Positions 7,160 through 16,252 of a stretch of 64,000 nt of DNA are shown here, one piece after another. The stretch's first letter is position 1; every line of letters starts with the position of its first letter. The DNA comes from Muribaculaceae bacterium (GTDB lineage: Bacteria; Bacteroidota; Bacteroidia; Bacteroidales; Muribaculaceae). Location of the stretch: NCBI GenBank assembly GCA_017621055.1, contig JAGATX010000023.1:1-64000 (forward strand). The letters run 5' to 3'. A model generated the notes under the pieces. The model worked only from the letters and a program-made list of their open reading frames with translations. It did no database searches and was not told where the DNA came from. Both the position numbers and the translations under genes were made by a program.

Positions 7160-9616
7160 TTATTCAACCACTATTTTTGTAACGCTGTTGCCCTGGCGAC
7201 GGATGTAGATGCCGTTGGCGGGGTTTTCGACGCGGACGCCCTGAAGGTTGAAGTACTCGACAGGGGCGTTGGCATCGTCGACGGTAATGTTTTCAACCCC
7301 GGAGAGGAAAGCACTGAGGTCGACGGTCACGGTGTTGGAGTGCCGTGTGTAAGAGCCGTCGGCATCGAGGGCTTCGACATAATAGCTGTATTTGCCGGTA
7401 CCATCAGGCACAAGGTTGATGGGGAGCGATGTGGCTGTTCCGGCATCAAGGCGTACAAAACCTTCGAGGGGAGCGGGGTAGGTTGGTGCGAAGTCCACTT
7501 TTACGTCATCGAGGGCTATGCGACCGCTTTCGCCGTAGTAGCTGAACTTAATCTGGCTTACGTTCCGGCCGGTGAGGTCGATGGTCAGGGTCTGGCCGCG
7601 CGTGGAATAGTCGGAGAGGTTGTCGATGGTCTTGACCACGCGCCAGCTCTCGGCTGCCGTGCTGCGGCCGAACACTACGAAGCTGGAGTTTGCAGGGGGT
7701 GTTACGGAACGGATGAAGAATTCGACGTTTGAAGCGACGCCTTCGAATACCGGTGAGGTGAGGCTGATGTCGTTTGAACCGAATTTGAGCGACGGCTTAC
7801 CGGAGGGGCCGTAGAAGGTGGTGCCGGCGGTGTAAATGTCATTGGCAGCTCCGGAGAAGGACCATCCGTCGGGAAGGACTACCTGAGTGTCGGACGCCGA
7901 GCCGAAGGGAAGCGACTGGGCGGTGGCCGTTGCTGCAATTTCATGTGCGACAGTGACGGCGTAGCTTACGGCGTCGGCCACAGGTTGCCAGTTGGCAGTG
8001 AACCCGTTGCTGCCGGCTGCCGAAGCTTCGGTAGCCACGGGAACGTCGAGAGACGATGCACCTCCATCGACAATGAAGGTGACGTAGCCTTCGCTGTTTA
8101 CGCGGATATTGCTGATATCAAACTGGATAACCGGGCCGACCCAGGGAGTGAGGTTGGGGTTGGTGGTGGGAGCTATGCGCCGTTTGATTCCGTTGGGGAA
8201 GGGATATTTCGATTCGGAGGCGCCGGCTTTGACGATGTCGACATATTGTTTGTCGGGGTCGTTGTTTACGCGGTTGTAGTTGAACACGGTGGGATCGTAG
8301 TTTATATGCCATACGAGCATGCCGCCGTTGCCGGGTGTGCCGGCGTCCCAGTCGGTGCGGTTACGATATTCAAGGAGGAAGAACTCGTTTGTGAGGACGG
8401 AGGGAATTATGTAGGCTCTGTTGTCCTGAATCGGGTAGAGCTTGCCGTTGAGGGGACCGTCGATGATGTCGAGGTCAATCCATCCGAGGGCGTTGCGCTC
8501 GTATGCGGTGTAGAACGGGGGGCACATTCCCTGGCCGTTGTAGGGGCCCTGGTCCATGACGCTCCATGTTCCCGGGGTTATGGCTCCGGTGTACTGGGTA
8601 GCGTAGAGGTCGGGAAGCCCCATCACGTGGGAGAATTCGTGGATGAATGTGCCGATGCCGTCGGGACGGTCGTATTCCCATTCATTGCTGCAGGCATATC
8701 GGCCGAGGCGTACGCCGTCGACGAGAATGCCGTTGGTGATAGTGCTGCTGTGGGGCCAGATGGTGTCGGGACCGCCGTAAGTGGCCTGGCCTTGACCGGC
8801 GTAGATGATGTATACGTTGTCGATGAACCCGTCGTTGTCAAGGTCGTACTGGCTGAAATCGGCGTCGGGGTACTGCTGGTTGACGAGGTTTACGGCTTCG
8901 GTTACCATTGCTCCGGGGCGGATGTCGTGCGATGAGCCGCTCTGTGCGCCATAGTAAGCTCTTTCGCGCGATACTTTAACGGGACCGTAAACGTCGAAAT
9001 CGGGTACGAACTGCCCCATGCTGTTGTCGATGAAGTATTTGCGGGCGGAACCTACGGCACCGTAATCGGAGAACTCCTCGCCGTTGATCATGCGGGTGAA
9101 GAAGTCGTTGGCATTTTCGGTTGTGAAGCTAACGTCGGTATATTCCACGAGAATTACCACGCTCTTGATGTTGCCGGTACGTGGGAAGTTCTGACGGTTC
9201 ATCAGTCCGAGGCCTGTCCAGGGCATTTCGTCGCGGGGATTGGAGCCTTCGGCTGCCATAGCGACAGGAATTGCATCGGCTATTGAGGCTGCCTGAGCGC
9301 GGCGTTCGGCGGCTATTGTTGTGAAAGCGCGGAAAACGGCATCGTTATCGGCTGCAGGCTTGTCGGCGACAAGTTCAATGGCGCCGTCGGGTGTGGTGGT
9401 TACGTAGCGCAGATAGCCGTCGGCGGCGAGCTGCATGGGCGTGCCGTCGGTGGTGACGTAGAAGCTGAAATACTCATCGCCGCGCAATTCGGCGACAACA
9501 GTCGAACCGTCGGGCTGGGTTATGGTTCTCAGCCCCGGTTTTGCCGGTACCGCATAAGCGGCCACAGTGCCGACTAGCACACCGGCAGCAAGAAGTGATA
9601 GTAATTTTGTATTCAT
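7160..9616 (-). CDS. Secreted M6-family metalloprotease with Bacteroidetes C-terminal tail
   Basis: An 818-residue exported protease. A signal peptide covers about residues 1-22 (cleavage near AYA|VPA). The M6 (immune inhibitor A-like) domain contains the zinc motif HEFSH at 326-330 followed by GLPDLY, and a calcium-type loop DLDNDGFID near 258-266. A beta-sandwich region with a fibronectin-like repeat follows from about 540. The end carries EYFNLQGVRV...GIYIRRQG, a tail seen on many secreted Bacteroidales proteins and probably used for export or surface anchoring. Likely role: extracellular proteolysis. A promoter with TAnnTTTG lies 40 bases upstream. Confidence 0.88.
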   Translation of the reverse strand: MNTKLLSLLAAGVLVGTVAAYAVPAKPGLRTITQPDGSTVVAELRGDEYFSFYVTTDGTPMQLAADGYLRYVTTTPDGAIELVADKPAADNDAVFRAFTTIAAERRAQAASIADAIPVAMAAEGSNPRDEMPWTGLGLMNRQNFPRTGNIKSVVILVEYTDVSFTTENANDFFTRMINGEEFSDYGAVGSARKYFIDNSMGQFVPDFDVYGPVKVSRERAYYGAQSGSSHDIRPGAMVTEAVNLVNQQYPDADFSQYDLDNDGFIDNVYIIYAGQGQATYGGPDTIWPHSSTITNGILVDGVRLGRYACSNEWEYDRPDGIGTFIHEFSHVMGLPDLYATQYTGAITPGTWSVMDQGPYNGQGMCPPFYTAYERNALGWIDLDIIDGPLNGKLYPIQDNRAYIIPSVLTNEFFLLEYRNRTDWDAGTPGNGGMLVWHINYDPTVFNYNRVNNDPDKQYVDIVKAGASESKYPFPNGIKRRIAPTTNPNLTPWVGPVIQFDISNIRVNSEGYVTFIVDGGASSLDVPVATEASAAGSNGFTANWQPVADAVSYAVTVAHEIAATATAQSLPFGSASDTQVVLPDGWSFSGAANDIYTAGTTFYGPSGKPSLKFGSNDISLTSPVFEGVASNVEFFIRSVTPPANSSFVVFGRSTAAESWRVVKTIDNLSDYSTRGQTLTIDLTGRNVSQIKFSYYGESGRIALDDVKVDFAPTYPAPLEGFVRLDAGTATSLPINLVPDGTGKYSYYVEALDADGSYTRHSNTVTVDLSAFLSGVENITVDDANAPVEYFNLQGVRVENPANGIYIRRQGNSVTKIVVE

Positions 9617-9655
9617 TTATTCCGGTCTATTATTTTTTCTTTGTTTAATAATCAG

Positions 9656-9689
9656 CAAATTTACTAAAAATCGCGCGGGAGCAGTCAAA
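9656..9689 (-). promoter_or_regulatory. Bacteroidetes-type promoter for the M6 protease
   Basis: On the minus strand TAAATTTG (9656-9663) matches the -7 consensus TAnnTTTG, and TTTG (9686-9689) lies 22 bases further upstream as a -33 element. The leader to ATG 9616 would be roughly 30 bases. Confidence 0.6.
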
Positions 9690-9797
9690 GAAGAGTATGA
9701 AAAAATGCTAAAAGCGTGGATTTTGTGCTCTTTTGGCAATGTAAACTGGGAAATATACGTCTTACAGAGGACAAAGCACGCCCGTGAGGGCTCTCGG

Positions 9798-10547
9798 TCA
9801 CAACTCTGCGGCCTCGCCGTTTCCGAGTTCGGCGGGGTGCTTGATGAAGTACTGGTGCAGGAGTTCGTTGATGTTGAAATAGTAGCCGTCGGGGTCGTTG
9901 TCGGAGCGCTTACGCACGAGGATATAGTCGAAATAAGGCGGTTCGAAGCGCTGGCTGCTGGCGGTGCGGCCCGAGAGGTTCAGAAAATCGTATTCATGCT
10001 GCGGATACACCACCATCCATGCATTTTCGGCATCCACGCCGGTCCCGCTGGCGGCAATGACAAGAAGAAGGTGGTTGAGTTTGTATTGCCAGATTTTCGC
10101 GAGGTCGTATTTGCCGTTTTGCTCGTAGACATAGATGCGGTTGGTGAGCTGCCTGAGGTCCACGGGATTGTCGGCGAGAACCTGCATGGCATAGTCGAGC
10201 ATCTTGGCACGGTCGGCGCGCGTTTTTCGCTCTTTGGCGTAGATGGGTATAAGTTCCTGAAGGAGGGCGGGGTTGGGCGACTCGCGGTAGGGGTCGTAGT
10301 CTTCCTGAAACATGGTGCCGTAATAGAAAAACTGAAATTCTTCGGCGGTCATGGTGGTATCGTTGGCCATAAAGCTCTGGAGCAGCCGCGGATAGCTGAA
10401 CTGCGAGTTTTCATCGCATGTTTCGGCGGCAATTCTTTCGAGGTCGGGCACACCGAGTTCGGCGCGGGCATTTGAGCGGGCGAAAACATGAGTCGAGGCC
10501 ATGACGGCTGCGGCGACGATGAGCAGACGGAGGATTGCGGTCTTCAT
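9798..10547 (-). CDS. Exported DUF4919-like protein
   Basis: The 249-residue protein has a signal peptide (about residues 1-23, VFA|RSN). The mature part contains YPRLLQSFMANDTTMTAEEF followed by YYGTMFQEDYDPY, resembling the Bacteroidetes DUF4919 family as remembered. No catalytic motif or biochemical function is known. It begins inside the stop of the upstream membrane-protein gene (ATGA overlap), so the two are translationally coupled and may act together in the envelope. Confidence 0.6.
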   Translation of the reverse strand: MKTAILRLLIVAAAVMASTHVFARSNARAELGVPDLERIAAETCDENSQFSYPRLLQSFMANDTTMTAEEFQFFYYGTMFQEDYDPYRESPNPALLQELIPIYAKERKTRADRAKMLDYAMQVLADNPVDLRQLTNRIYVYEQNGKYDLAKIWQYKLNHLLLVIAASGTGVDAENAWMVVYPQHEYDFLNLSGRTASSQRFEPPYFDYILVRKRSDNDPDGYYFNINELLHQYFIKHPAELGNGEAAEL

Positions 10548-11032
10548 AGCAACACAGATGCAAGGCTAATGGCCGACATGCTCACCGCTATGATGATAGG
10601 GAAGGATTTGGCGCAATAATACTGTATGAAAGGAGAGGAAGCCACAGGGAGTTTGGGGCTGGCAGGCGTGCGCATATATGCCGTCAGGGCAAGGAACGCG
10701 CCGATGACGCTGCCCAGGATTACTGCAGCCGACGAAGCGCTGATTGCCAGGCCTATGGCCGCGCCGGCGATAGTGCCGGTGGCGATGTATGCCGAGCCGG
10801 CTCGCATGGCCAGCAGGGCGCGGGGCTGAAGGAAGCGTAGACCGATGATTATGGCGGTGGCGACAGCCCAGAAAATGATTATATCGGTGGTTATGAAACC
10901 TTGCGGAGCGGCAAAATATGCAGCCACGAGGGCTGCCAGTGCTATGGTGGCGGCAGGCACGCGCGGAATGTAGCAAGCCACGAGGGCCGCCACACTGACG
11001 ATGACTGCTATGATCTGTAATGTTCCGTTCAT
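10544..11032 (-). CDS. Small polytopic membrane protein, unknown function
   Basis: A 162-residue, Ala/Ile-rich protein with about five hydrophobic segments and no long soluble domain. ATG 11032 (MNGTLQII) is chosen because the eight codons upstream look non-coding and this Met begins the first membrane helix. The glycine-rich GTIAGAAIG and GSVIGAFLA helices faintly resemble DUF456-type proteins, but the match is too weak to name a family. The gene overlaps the DUF4919-like gene by four bases. Confidence 0.6.
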   Translation of the reverse strand: MNGTLQIIAVIVSVAALVACYIPRVPAATIALAALVAAYFAAPQGFITTDIIIFWAVATAIIIGLRFLQPRALLAMRAGSAYIATGTIAGAAIGLAISASSAAVILGSVIGAFLALTAYMRTPASPKLPVASSPFIQYYCAKSFPIIIAVSMSAISLASVLL

Positions 11033-11119
11033 ACTGCAAATGTAACGAAAATACATCGTTATTGCAGCGCGGCAGTTTTATTTTTGATAAAATTTCACTT
11101 AAAGAAAGTCCTCTCTTAA

Positions 11120-11175
11120 ATTTTGTATAAAAATACGGCGGAGCGCCGGAGGCAGATGTCGCCGGCGCTCCGTCC
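11120..11175 (-). terminator. Hairpin terminator after prs
   Basis: GGAGCGCCGG (11140-11149) pairs with CCGGCGCTCC (11162-11171). Read on the minus strand the stem is followed closely by GTATTTTTATA, a short T-tract, and it lies 20 bases beyond the prs stop. Confidence 0.65.
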
Positions 11176-11189
11176 GCAATGGGGTTGTT

Positions 11190-12134
11190 TTATTTAATCA
11201 GATACTGGCTTGATATGCTCTGATTGGAGTGGACACGGCGTATGGTGTCGGCAAAGAGCCTTGCCACAGATATTATTGTGGCTTTACGGCATTCCTTTTT
11301 GAGAGGAATGGAGTTTGTGAAGATTATTTCCTCGAGCGAGCAGTTGTCGACGCGTTCGCATGCGGGGTCGCTCATGATGGCGTGGCTTGCGAGGGCTCGC
11401 ACGCTCTTGGCGCCATTTTCCATCATCAGGTCGGCGGCTTTTGTAATAGTGCCGGCGGTGTCGACCATATCGTCCACGAGGATAACGTTCTTGTCCTTAA
11501 CGTCGCCGATGACGGTCATCTTTGCCACGACGTTCGCCTTGGCACGCTGTTTGTGGCATAGCACAAGAGGAACGTCGAGATATTTGGCATATGAGTTTGC
11601 GCGCTTGGCACCGCCGACGTCGGGAGTGGCAATGACGAGGTCGGGCAATTTTAGGCTCTGGATATAAGGTATGAATACAGACGAGGCATAGAGATGATCG
11701 ACGGGGATGTTGAAAAATCCCTGAATCTGGTCGGCATGAAGATCCATGGTTATCACACGGTCGGCACCGGCAGTGACGAGCATGTCGGATACGAGCTTAG
11801 CGGCTATGCTCACGCGCGGTTTGTCTTTGCGGTCCTGGCGCGCCCATCCGAAGTATGGCATCACGGCGACTACGCTCTTTGCGGAAGCACGCTTTGCGGC
11901 GTCGATCATCAGCAGGAGCTCCATGAGGTTGTCGCAGTTGGGGAAAGTGCTCTGCACGAGGTAAACCTCGCAGCCGCGCACCGATTCTTCGAACGAAACC
12001 TCGAATTCGCCGTCGGCGAAATGTTCGATTTTCATTTTGCCGAGTTCTACGCCGAGTTCTTTGCAGATTTCCTGGGCCATGTACTCGGAGGCCGAGCCGG
12101 CGAAAATCTTGAAAGGAGGAAGTGTTGTATCCAT
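11190..12134 (-). CDS. prs: Ribose-phosphate pyrophosphokinase (PRPP synthetase)
   Basis: A 314-residue class I PRPP synthetase that transfers pyrophosphate from ATP to ribose 5-phosphate, supplying purine, pyrimidine, NAD, His and Trp synthesis. Diagnostic elements are FADGEFEVSFEESVRG near the N-terminus, the flexible-loop region PYFGWARQDRKDKPR, the metal/ATP motif TMDLHADQIQGFF, and the PRPP-binding loop VDDMVDTAGTI. Length is standard. It lies 32 bases downstream of the GH13 gene on the same strand with no promoter visible in the gap, so read-through from that operon is likely. Confidence 0.96.
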   Translation of the reverse strand: MDTTLPPFKIFAGSASEYMAQEICKELGVELGKMKIEHFADGEFEVSFEESVRGCEVYLVQSTFPNCDNLMELLLMIDAAKRASAKSVVAVMPYFGWARQDRKDKPRVSIAAKLVSDMLVTAGADRVITMDLHADQIQGFFNIPVDHLYASSVFIPYIQSLKLPDLVIATPDVGGAKRANSYAKYLDVPLVLCHKQRAKANVVAKMTVIGDVKDKNVILVDDMVDTAGTITKAADLMMENGAKSVRALASHAIMSDPACERVDNCSLEEIIFTNSIPLKKECRKATIISVARLFADTIRRVHSNQSISSQYLIK

Positions 12135-12166
12135 TGGATTGGTAGAAGAATAATATGTGTGGATTG

Positions 12167-13978
12167 TTATTTTTCTGTTTTGGCCGGACGTTTCTTTGCC
12201 TTATTCTTTGCCGATGCCTGCTTTGTGTCCTTTTTAGAAGCGGCGTCTTTTGCCGGGGCTGCTTTTGCACGCAAGGCATGCATTGACTGCCGGTTTAATT
12301 TCCACATGGCGGCGCCGTGGGGCGCCACTGTGATGGCGAAAGGCTCGGAGGCGCTCAGACGGCGCGAGGCCCGCTCGCCACCGAGAAGTTCTGTGGCCTC
12401 GGGATCTTCGCCTTCGGGGAAATCTAAAGTCATGAAAGCGTGGGCCGGAATATTCACCTTCATATCGGCGGCCTCGTCGCCGAAGTTTACACCTATGATA
12501 ATTATGTCATCGCCGAGGTGGCGCATGAACGCATAGTGGCGGTGGGGATTGACCGAGGGGTTGTCGTAGTTGACATACATAAGGTCGAAAAATCCGCCGG
12601 TGGCGAGAGCCGGTTCGCTGTTGGCCAGGCGCAGGACTTTGCGGTAGGTCTCGCGGAGGGCGTCGACGGGGTGGGGGAGGGCGCCGTCGGCAGTACCGCC
12701 GTTCAGCCATTTCCGCACGGTTGCCACACTCCAGTAGTCAAAGATTGTCGTGCGTCCGTCGTGGCCGCTGAACCCTTCGGCGTCGGCACCTGGCTCGCCG
12801 AGTTCCTGTCCGAAATATATCATCATCGGACCGGTGTTGAACATCGAGCTCACAACGAGCGAGGGCAGCACGCGCGTGGCATCGCCGGCATAGAAAGGCG
12901 ACGCAAACCGCTGTTCGTCGTGGTTCTCGAGGAAGTTGAGCATGTGCGGGGCTATGCCTTCGACGGTCTGCCAACAGTTTGTGAGAGTGGCGGCGCTGTG
13001 GTTGTGAGTTTCGATGTCGCGCAGGGTGTCGTATAAGTTGACCTTGTCGTAGAGATAATCGAAGCCGGCGTCGATGAATGGGCGGTAAAGCCCCACGTCG
13101 TATATTTCTGCGATGAATATAATTCCGGGAAAATGACGCTTTACCTGAGGAATTGCCCAGCGCCAGAATTCGATTGGCACCATGTGCACCATGTCGCAGC
13201 GGAAGCCGTCGATGCCCTTGGCAGCCCAGTAGCGAAGGATATGGAGCATTTTGAACCACGTGTCCGGCACGGGGTCGAAATGTCGGCTGCCGTCGTTGGG
13301 GTCTACGCCGTAGTTGAGCTTGACGGTGTCGTACCAGTCGTTGCGGCCGGGAAAAGCCGTGAAGCAGTCGTTGCCGGAAGCTTTAGCCGGAAATTCCACA
13401 TATGCGTCGGCGCCATGACCCAGATCGATGGCCGGGGCGAACTGCTGGCGGGTGATATAATAGAAATTGTTGTCGCGGGCAAAGAACATGTCGCGGTTGT
13501 CGCCGTCGCCGAGGTCGGCGATTCCGGCGGGTTTTGCATCGGAGGCGTACCGCCGGGCAACATGGTTCGGCACGAAGTCTATAATAACTTTCAGTCCGGC
13601 GGCGTGTGTGCGTTCCACCAGTGCCGAGAATTCATCCATGCGGCGGTCGACGTCGACGGCGATGTCCGGGTCGATGTCGTAGTAGTCGCTGATGGCATAA
13701 GGGCTGCCGGCGTGCCCTTTCACCACATGGGGGTTGTCCGGGGTTATACCGAATGCTGAGTAGTCGGTGGCATGTGCGTGCTCGATTACTCCGGTGTACC
13801 ACACGTGGGTGGCGCCAAGATCGGCGATGGCATTGAGCACCGTCGGTGTAATGAGGTTCATTTTACCCGAGCCGTTCTGCTCTATTGTACCGTTTGCTAC
13901 GGGAAATTCGCAATAGTTTGTGAACAGGCGCGGCAGCAGTTGATAGATAATTGTTTTTGCGTTAGGCGTATGGGGCAT
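12167..13978 (-). CDS. GH13 alpha-amylase-family glycoside hydrolase
   Basis: A 603-residue (beta/alpha)8 GH13 enzyme. The conserved regions are DFVPNH (134-139), GFRCDMVHM with nucleophile Asp262, IFIAEIYDV with acid/base Glu291, and NFLENHDEQR with transition-state Asp354. It probably cleaves or rearranges alpha-1,4-glucans. No signal peptide is visible from ATG 13978, so a cytoplasmic role in glycogen or maltodextrin metabolism is likelier than secretion. The last about 45 residues are Lys/Ala-rich and low complexity, unusual for the family. The frame runs further upstream, but homology starts at TIIYQLLPRLF, just after ATG 13978. Confidence 0.88.
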   Translation of the reverse strand: MPHTPNAKTIIYQLLPRLFTNYCEFPVANGTIEQNGSGKMNLITPTVLNAIADLGATHVWYTGVIEHAHATDYSAFGITPDNPHVVKGHAGSPYAISDYYDIDPDIAVDVDRRMDEFSALVERTHAAGLKVIIDFVPNHVARRYASDAKPAGIADLGDGDNRDMFFARDNNFYYITRQQFAPAIDLGHGADAYVEFPAKASGNDCFTAFPGRNDWYDTVKLNYGVDPNDGSRHFDPVPDTWFKMLHILRYWAAKGIDGFRCDMVHMVPIEFWRWAIPQVKRHFPGIIFIAEIYDVGLYRPFIDAGFDYLYDKVNLYDTLRDIETHNHSAATLTNCWQTVEGIAPHMLNFLENHDEQRFASPFYAGDATRVLPSLVVSSMFNTGPMMIYFGQELGEPGADAEGFSGHDGRTTIFDYWSVATVRKWLNGGTADGALPHPVDALRETYRKVLRLANSEPALATGGFFDLMYVNYDNPSVNPHRHYAFMRHLGDDIIIIGVNFGDEAADMKVNIPAHAFMTLDFPEGEDPEATELLGGERASRRLSASEPFAITVAPHGAAMWKLNRQSMHALRAKAAPAKDAASKKDTKQASAKNKAKKRPAKTEK

Positions 13979-13985
13979 GGCGGGA

Positions 13986-14837
13986 TCAGATATTCTCAGA
14001 AGTGGGTTCGAGGTCGGATATTCGGGGCGGTATACCGTTGGGGTTCCACATGCCGGCCTGACGGAGGGCGCTGCGGGTGTGCACATAACCGCTGATGAAT
14101 ACATTCTTAATATTGCTGAGGTCGAATACGGCGTATGCGGCTATTTCGGGGGTCTGAACCGAAACATCGCAGAGCGCCATGTCGCGCGCCTGGTTGGCCT
14201 TGGCCATGACGTTGTAAGTTCTCATTGCAACGTCTACGAGGCTTTTGTAGCCTTTGCCCTGTCGAAGCGGGCTGACGTTGACGCCGATAAGCTTGCGGCA
14301 TTTGTCGCGTATTATCCAGGCGGGATGGTTGCGGAGCACGCCGCCGTCCACATAATTCACACCATTGATTTCTATGGGCTTGAATACTATGGGAATGGAA
14401 CACGATGCTGCCACGCGCGGCCCTATTTCGCCGCTGTTGAAGTATGTTGGCACTCCGTTGTCGAAGTCGGTAACGCCCAGGTAGGTGGGTATGTCGAGAT
14501 CCTCGAGGTTGCGGCGGTTGCCGATGGCCGAACAGATGAAGTTTTCGAGGCGGTCGAATTTGAAAATGCCCTCGCGCCCTATGTTGAGGGTGGCGAAATC
14601 GCGGAAGCCCCGGTTGGCGAACTTCTTTGCGATGTCCATGGGCTTGAGACCACCGGCATAAAGCACCGCCGCTATGGCTCCGGCGCTGACACCGGCTATG
14701 ATGTCGGGCTTTATGCCTGCTTCCTCGATAGCCAGAAGAGCGCCTGCGTGAGCAAATCCGCGGGCCCCGCCGCCGCTGAGGGCCACCCCTATATCATAGG
14801 GGCGCTGCATGCTCGGTGTGCTGGTGTCGGTTTCCAT
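13986..14837 (-). CDS. Patatin-like phospholipase
   Basis: A 283-residue patatin-fold lipid acyl hydrolase. GGGARGFAHAG (22-32) forms the oxyanion hole, GVSAG (49-53) supplies nucleophile Ser51, and YVDGGVLRN carries the dyad Asp with the usual DG[GA]. It lacks a signal peptide and the beta-barrel extension of PlpD proteins, resembling the RssA/YchK cytoplasmic type. Natural substrate unknown, probably phospholipid. ATG 14837 is chosen over the long upstream extension, which would cross a good promoter. It is the first gene of a patatin-GH13-prs run. Confidence 0.88.
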   Translation of the reverse strand: METDTSTPSMQRPYDIGVALSGGGARGFAHAGALLAIEEAGIKPDIIAGVSAGAIAAVLYAGGLKPMDIAKKFANRGFRDFATLNIGREGIFKFDRLENFICSAIGNRRNLEDLDIPTYLGVTDFDNGVPTYFNSGEIGPRVAASCSIPIVFKPIEINGVNYVDGGVLRNHPAWIIRDKCRKLIGVNVSPLRQGKGYKSLVDVAMRTYNVMAKANQARDMALCDVSVQTPEIAAYAVFDLSNIKNVFISGYVHTRSALRQAGMWNPNGIPPRISDLEPTSENI

Positions 14838-14863
14838 AAATAGTACCCTGGTGTTTCCGACTG

Positions 14864-14894
14864 CAAAATTACTCACAATTTTCGGGCCAATCAA
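14864..14894 (-). promoter_or_regulatory. Promoter of the patatin-GH13-prs run
   Basis: On the minus strand TAATTTTG (14864-14871) matches TAnnTTTG, and TTG (14892-14894) is placed 20 bases upstream. The leader to ATG 14837 is about 20 bases. This site supports the shorter patatin start. Confidence 0.6.
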
Positions 14895-15041
14895 TTTTTC
14901 TGCAAACTTTTTCCGCCAAACATTGCGTAATAGTGACCCGGCGAACAAAACTTTTGGGCCTACTATGTGTTTACATTTTATAAAAAAGCTAAAACACACA
15001 GAAAACACATACTATTAACAATCCAACGTAATTCAACTGTC

Positions 15042-15593
15042 ATGAAAAGTATCAATCTGAGCTATATGGGCCAGTCCCGCTGGTGGTGGGTGGTCCTCGT
15101 GCTGGGCATCCTTCTCATACTGGGCGGTTTCGCCTACTGGCTGTGGCCTATCGAAGGTTTTGTCACCGCTGCTGTCCTCTTTGGCTGGCTGCTTATCCTC
15201 GCCGGTATCGTTCAGCTGTGCGTAGCCGCCGGGCCCGACCATCCCAAGGGCTGGGGCTGGTGGATTGCCGGCGGCGTCATCGACCTCTTTGTGGGCTTTG
15301 TGCTGGTTCGTAATCTGGGTCTTTCAGAGGCTGTTCTGCCGCTGTTTCTTGCTGTGGTCTTCATCTTCTGGGGCATCGAGGCCTTTGTGGGCGCCGCCAT
15401 GCATACGCGCTACCGTTACTGGTGGCTGGGCCTGATCAACGGTATCCTGTTGTGCCTCATCGGTTTCTTCTTCCTTGAAGGCAGCATAGTGAACAACATC
15501 TTCATGGTGTCGTTCCTGACGGCCATAGCCTTCATCTACTGGGGTTTCTCCATCGCCATGGTGGGCTATGAGATGAAGCCCGTGCGCAAATAA
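15042..15593 (+). CDS. HdeD/DUF308-family membrane protein
   Basis: A 183-residue protein of six hydrophobic helices with the tryptophan-rich, repeated layout of HdeD-type proteins (RWWWVVLVLGILLILGG at the start, GWWIAGGVIDLFVGFVLV in the middle). Relatives are associated with acid or envelope stress in enterobacteria; the molecular role is unknown. ATG 15042 (MKSINLSYMG) is preferred to the upstream frame, which reads through AT-rich leader. It is divergent from the patatin gene and followed by two strong stem-loops. Confidence 0.75.
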   Translation: MKSINLSYMGQSRWWWVVLVLGILLILGGFAYWLWPIEGFVTAAVLFGWLLILAGIVQLCVAAGPDHPKGWGWWIAGGVIDLFVGFVLVRNLGLSEAVLPLFLAVVFIFWGIEAFVGAAMHTRYRYWWLGLINGILLCLIGFFFLEGSIVNNIFMVSFLTAIAFIYWGFSIAMVGYEMKPVRK

Positions 15594-15678
15594 GCCCGAA
15601 AGCGCCGCTTATCGGGCGGCACATCGAATAAGCGGACAGACAATCGCGGCCACGCGCCGGGATTGTCTGTCCGCTTAT
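15594..15678. terminator. Two consecutive stem-loops after the HdeD-like gene
   Basis: The first hairpin (15594-15617) pairs GCCCGA-AAGC with GCTT-a-TCGGGC around a three-base loop. The second is a perfect 18-bp stem (15628-15645 with 15661-15678) and a 15-base loop. Neither is followed by a real T-run, so they may terminate weakly, block read-through into nuoA, or protect the mRNA end. Confidence 0.6.
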
Positions 15679-15747
15679 GTATCATAATTCGTAGAAATGT
15701 AGAAAAGACAAAAAAGTCGATAAATTTTCGGCGGCGCAGAGCCGGGG

Positions 15748-15771
15748 TTTAAGAAATTTTCACTACCTTTG
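15748..15771 (+). promoter_or_regulatory. Promoter of the nuo-atp operon
   Basis: TACCTTTG (15764-15771) is an exact TAnnTTTG -7 box. The T-rich GGTTTAAG near 15746-15753 is a weak -33 candidate. Transcription would start near 15778, giving a leader of about 95 bases before nuoA. No other convincing promoter was found before nuoN. Confidence 0.65.
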
Positions 15772-15871
15772 CCCTCGGAAATCGGCCACGCATGGGCATG
15801 CGAGCCTTTATTGTGCTGGTATCCAGTCTCTTCTCATTTTATCTACTTGAAAGAAACTTAAAAAATAAAAT

Positions 15872-16252
15872 ATGATCTCTACAGCCATTTTTGGAATCGA
15901 GAACAGCGGCACCCTCGCCATCACGGCGATGCTGACGGGCGTCGCTCTCGTATTTCTTGCATTGTGGGTTGCCAAACTGATATCGCCTCGGTCGTACAAC
16001 CTGCAGAAAGGAGAGGCCTATGAGTGCGGTATCCCCACCCGCGGCGAAAGTATGGCGCAGTTCCATATCGGATACTATCTTTTCGCCATCCTCTTCCTGA
16101 TGTTCGACGTAGAAACCGTCTTTCTCTTTCCATGGGCCGTAACGATGCGTACACTCGGCGTCGACGGTCTGCTGTGTATCGCCGTGTTCTTCGGCGTTCT
16201 TGTGCTGGGTCTTGTCTATGCCTGGCGGAAAGGAGCTCTGGAATGGAAGTAA
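15872..16252 (+). CDS. nuoA: NADH-quinone oxidoreductase subunit A
   Basis: A 126-residue three-helix membrane subunit of complex I. Hallmarks are SPRSYNLQKGEAYECGIPTRG, the conserved loop around the ECG motif that changes conformation near the quinone site, and the acidic helix FDVETVFLFPWA. It anchors the junction between the peripheral arm and the proton-pumping arm. It is the first gene of the long operon, and its last 10 bases overlap nuoB. Confidence 0.95.
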   Translation: MISTAIFGIENSGTLAITAMLTGVALVFLALWVAKLISPRSYNLQKGEAYECGIPTRGESMAQFHIGYYLFAILFLMFDVETVFLFPWAVTMRTLGVDGLLCIAVFFGVLVLGLVYAWRKGALEWK

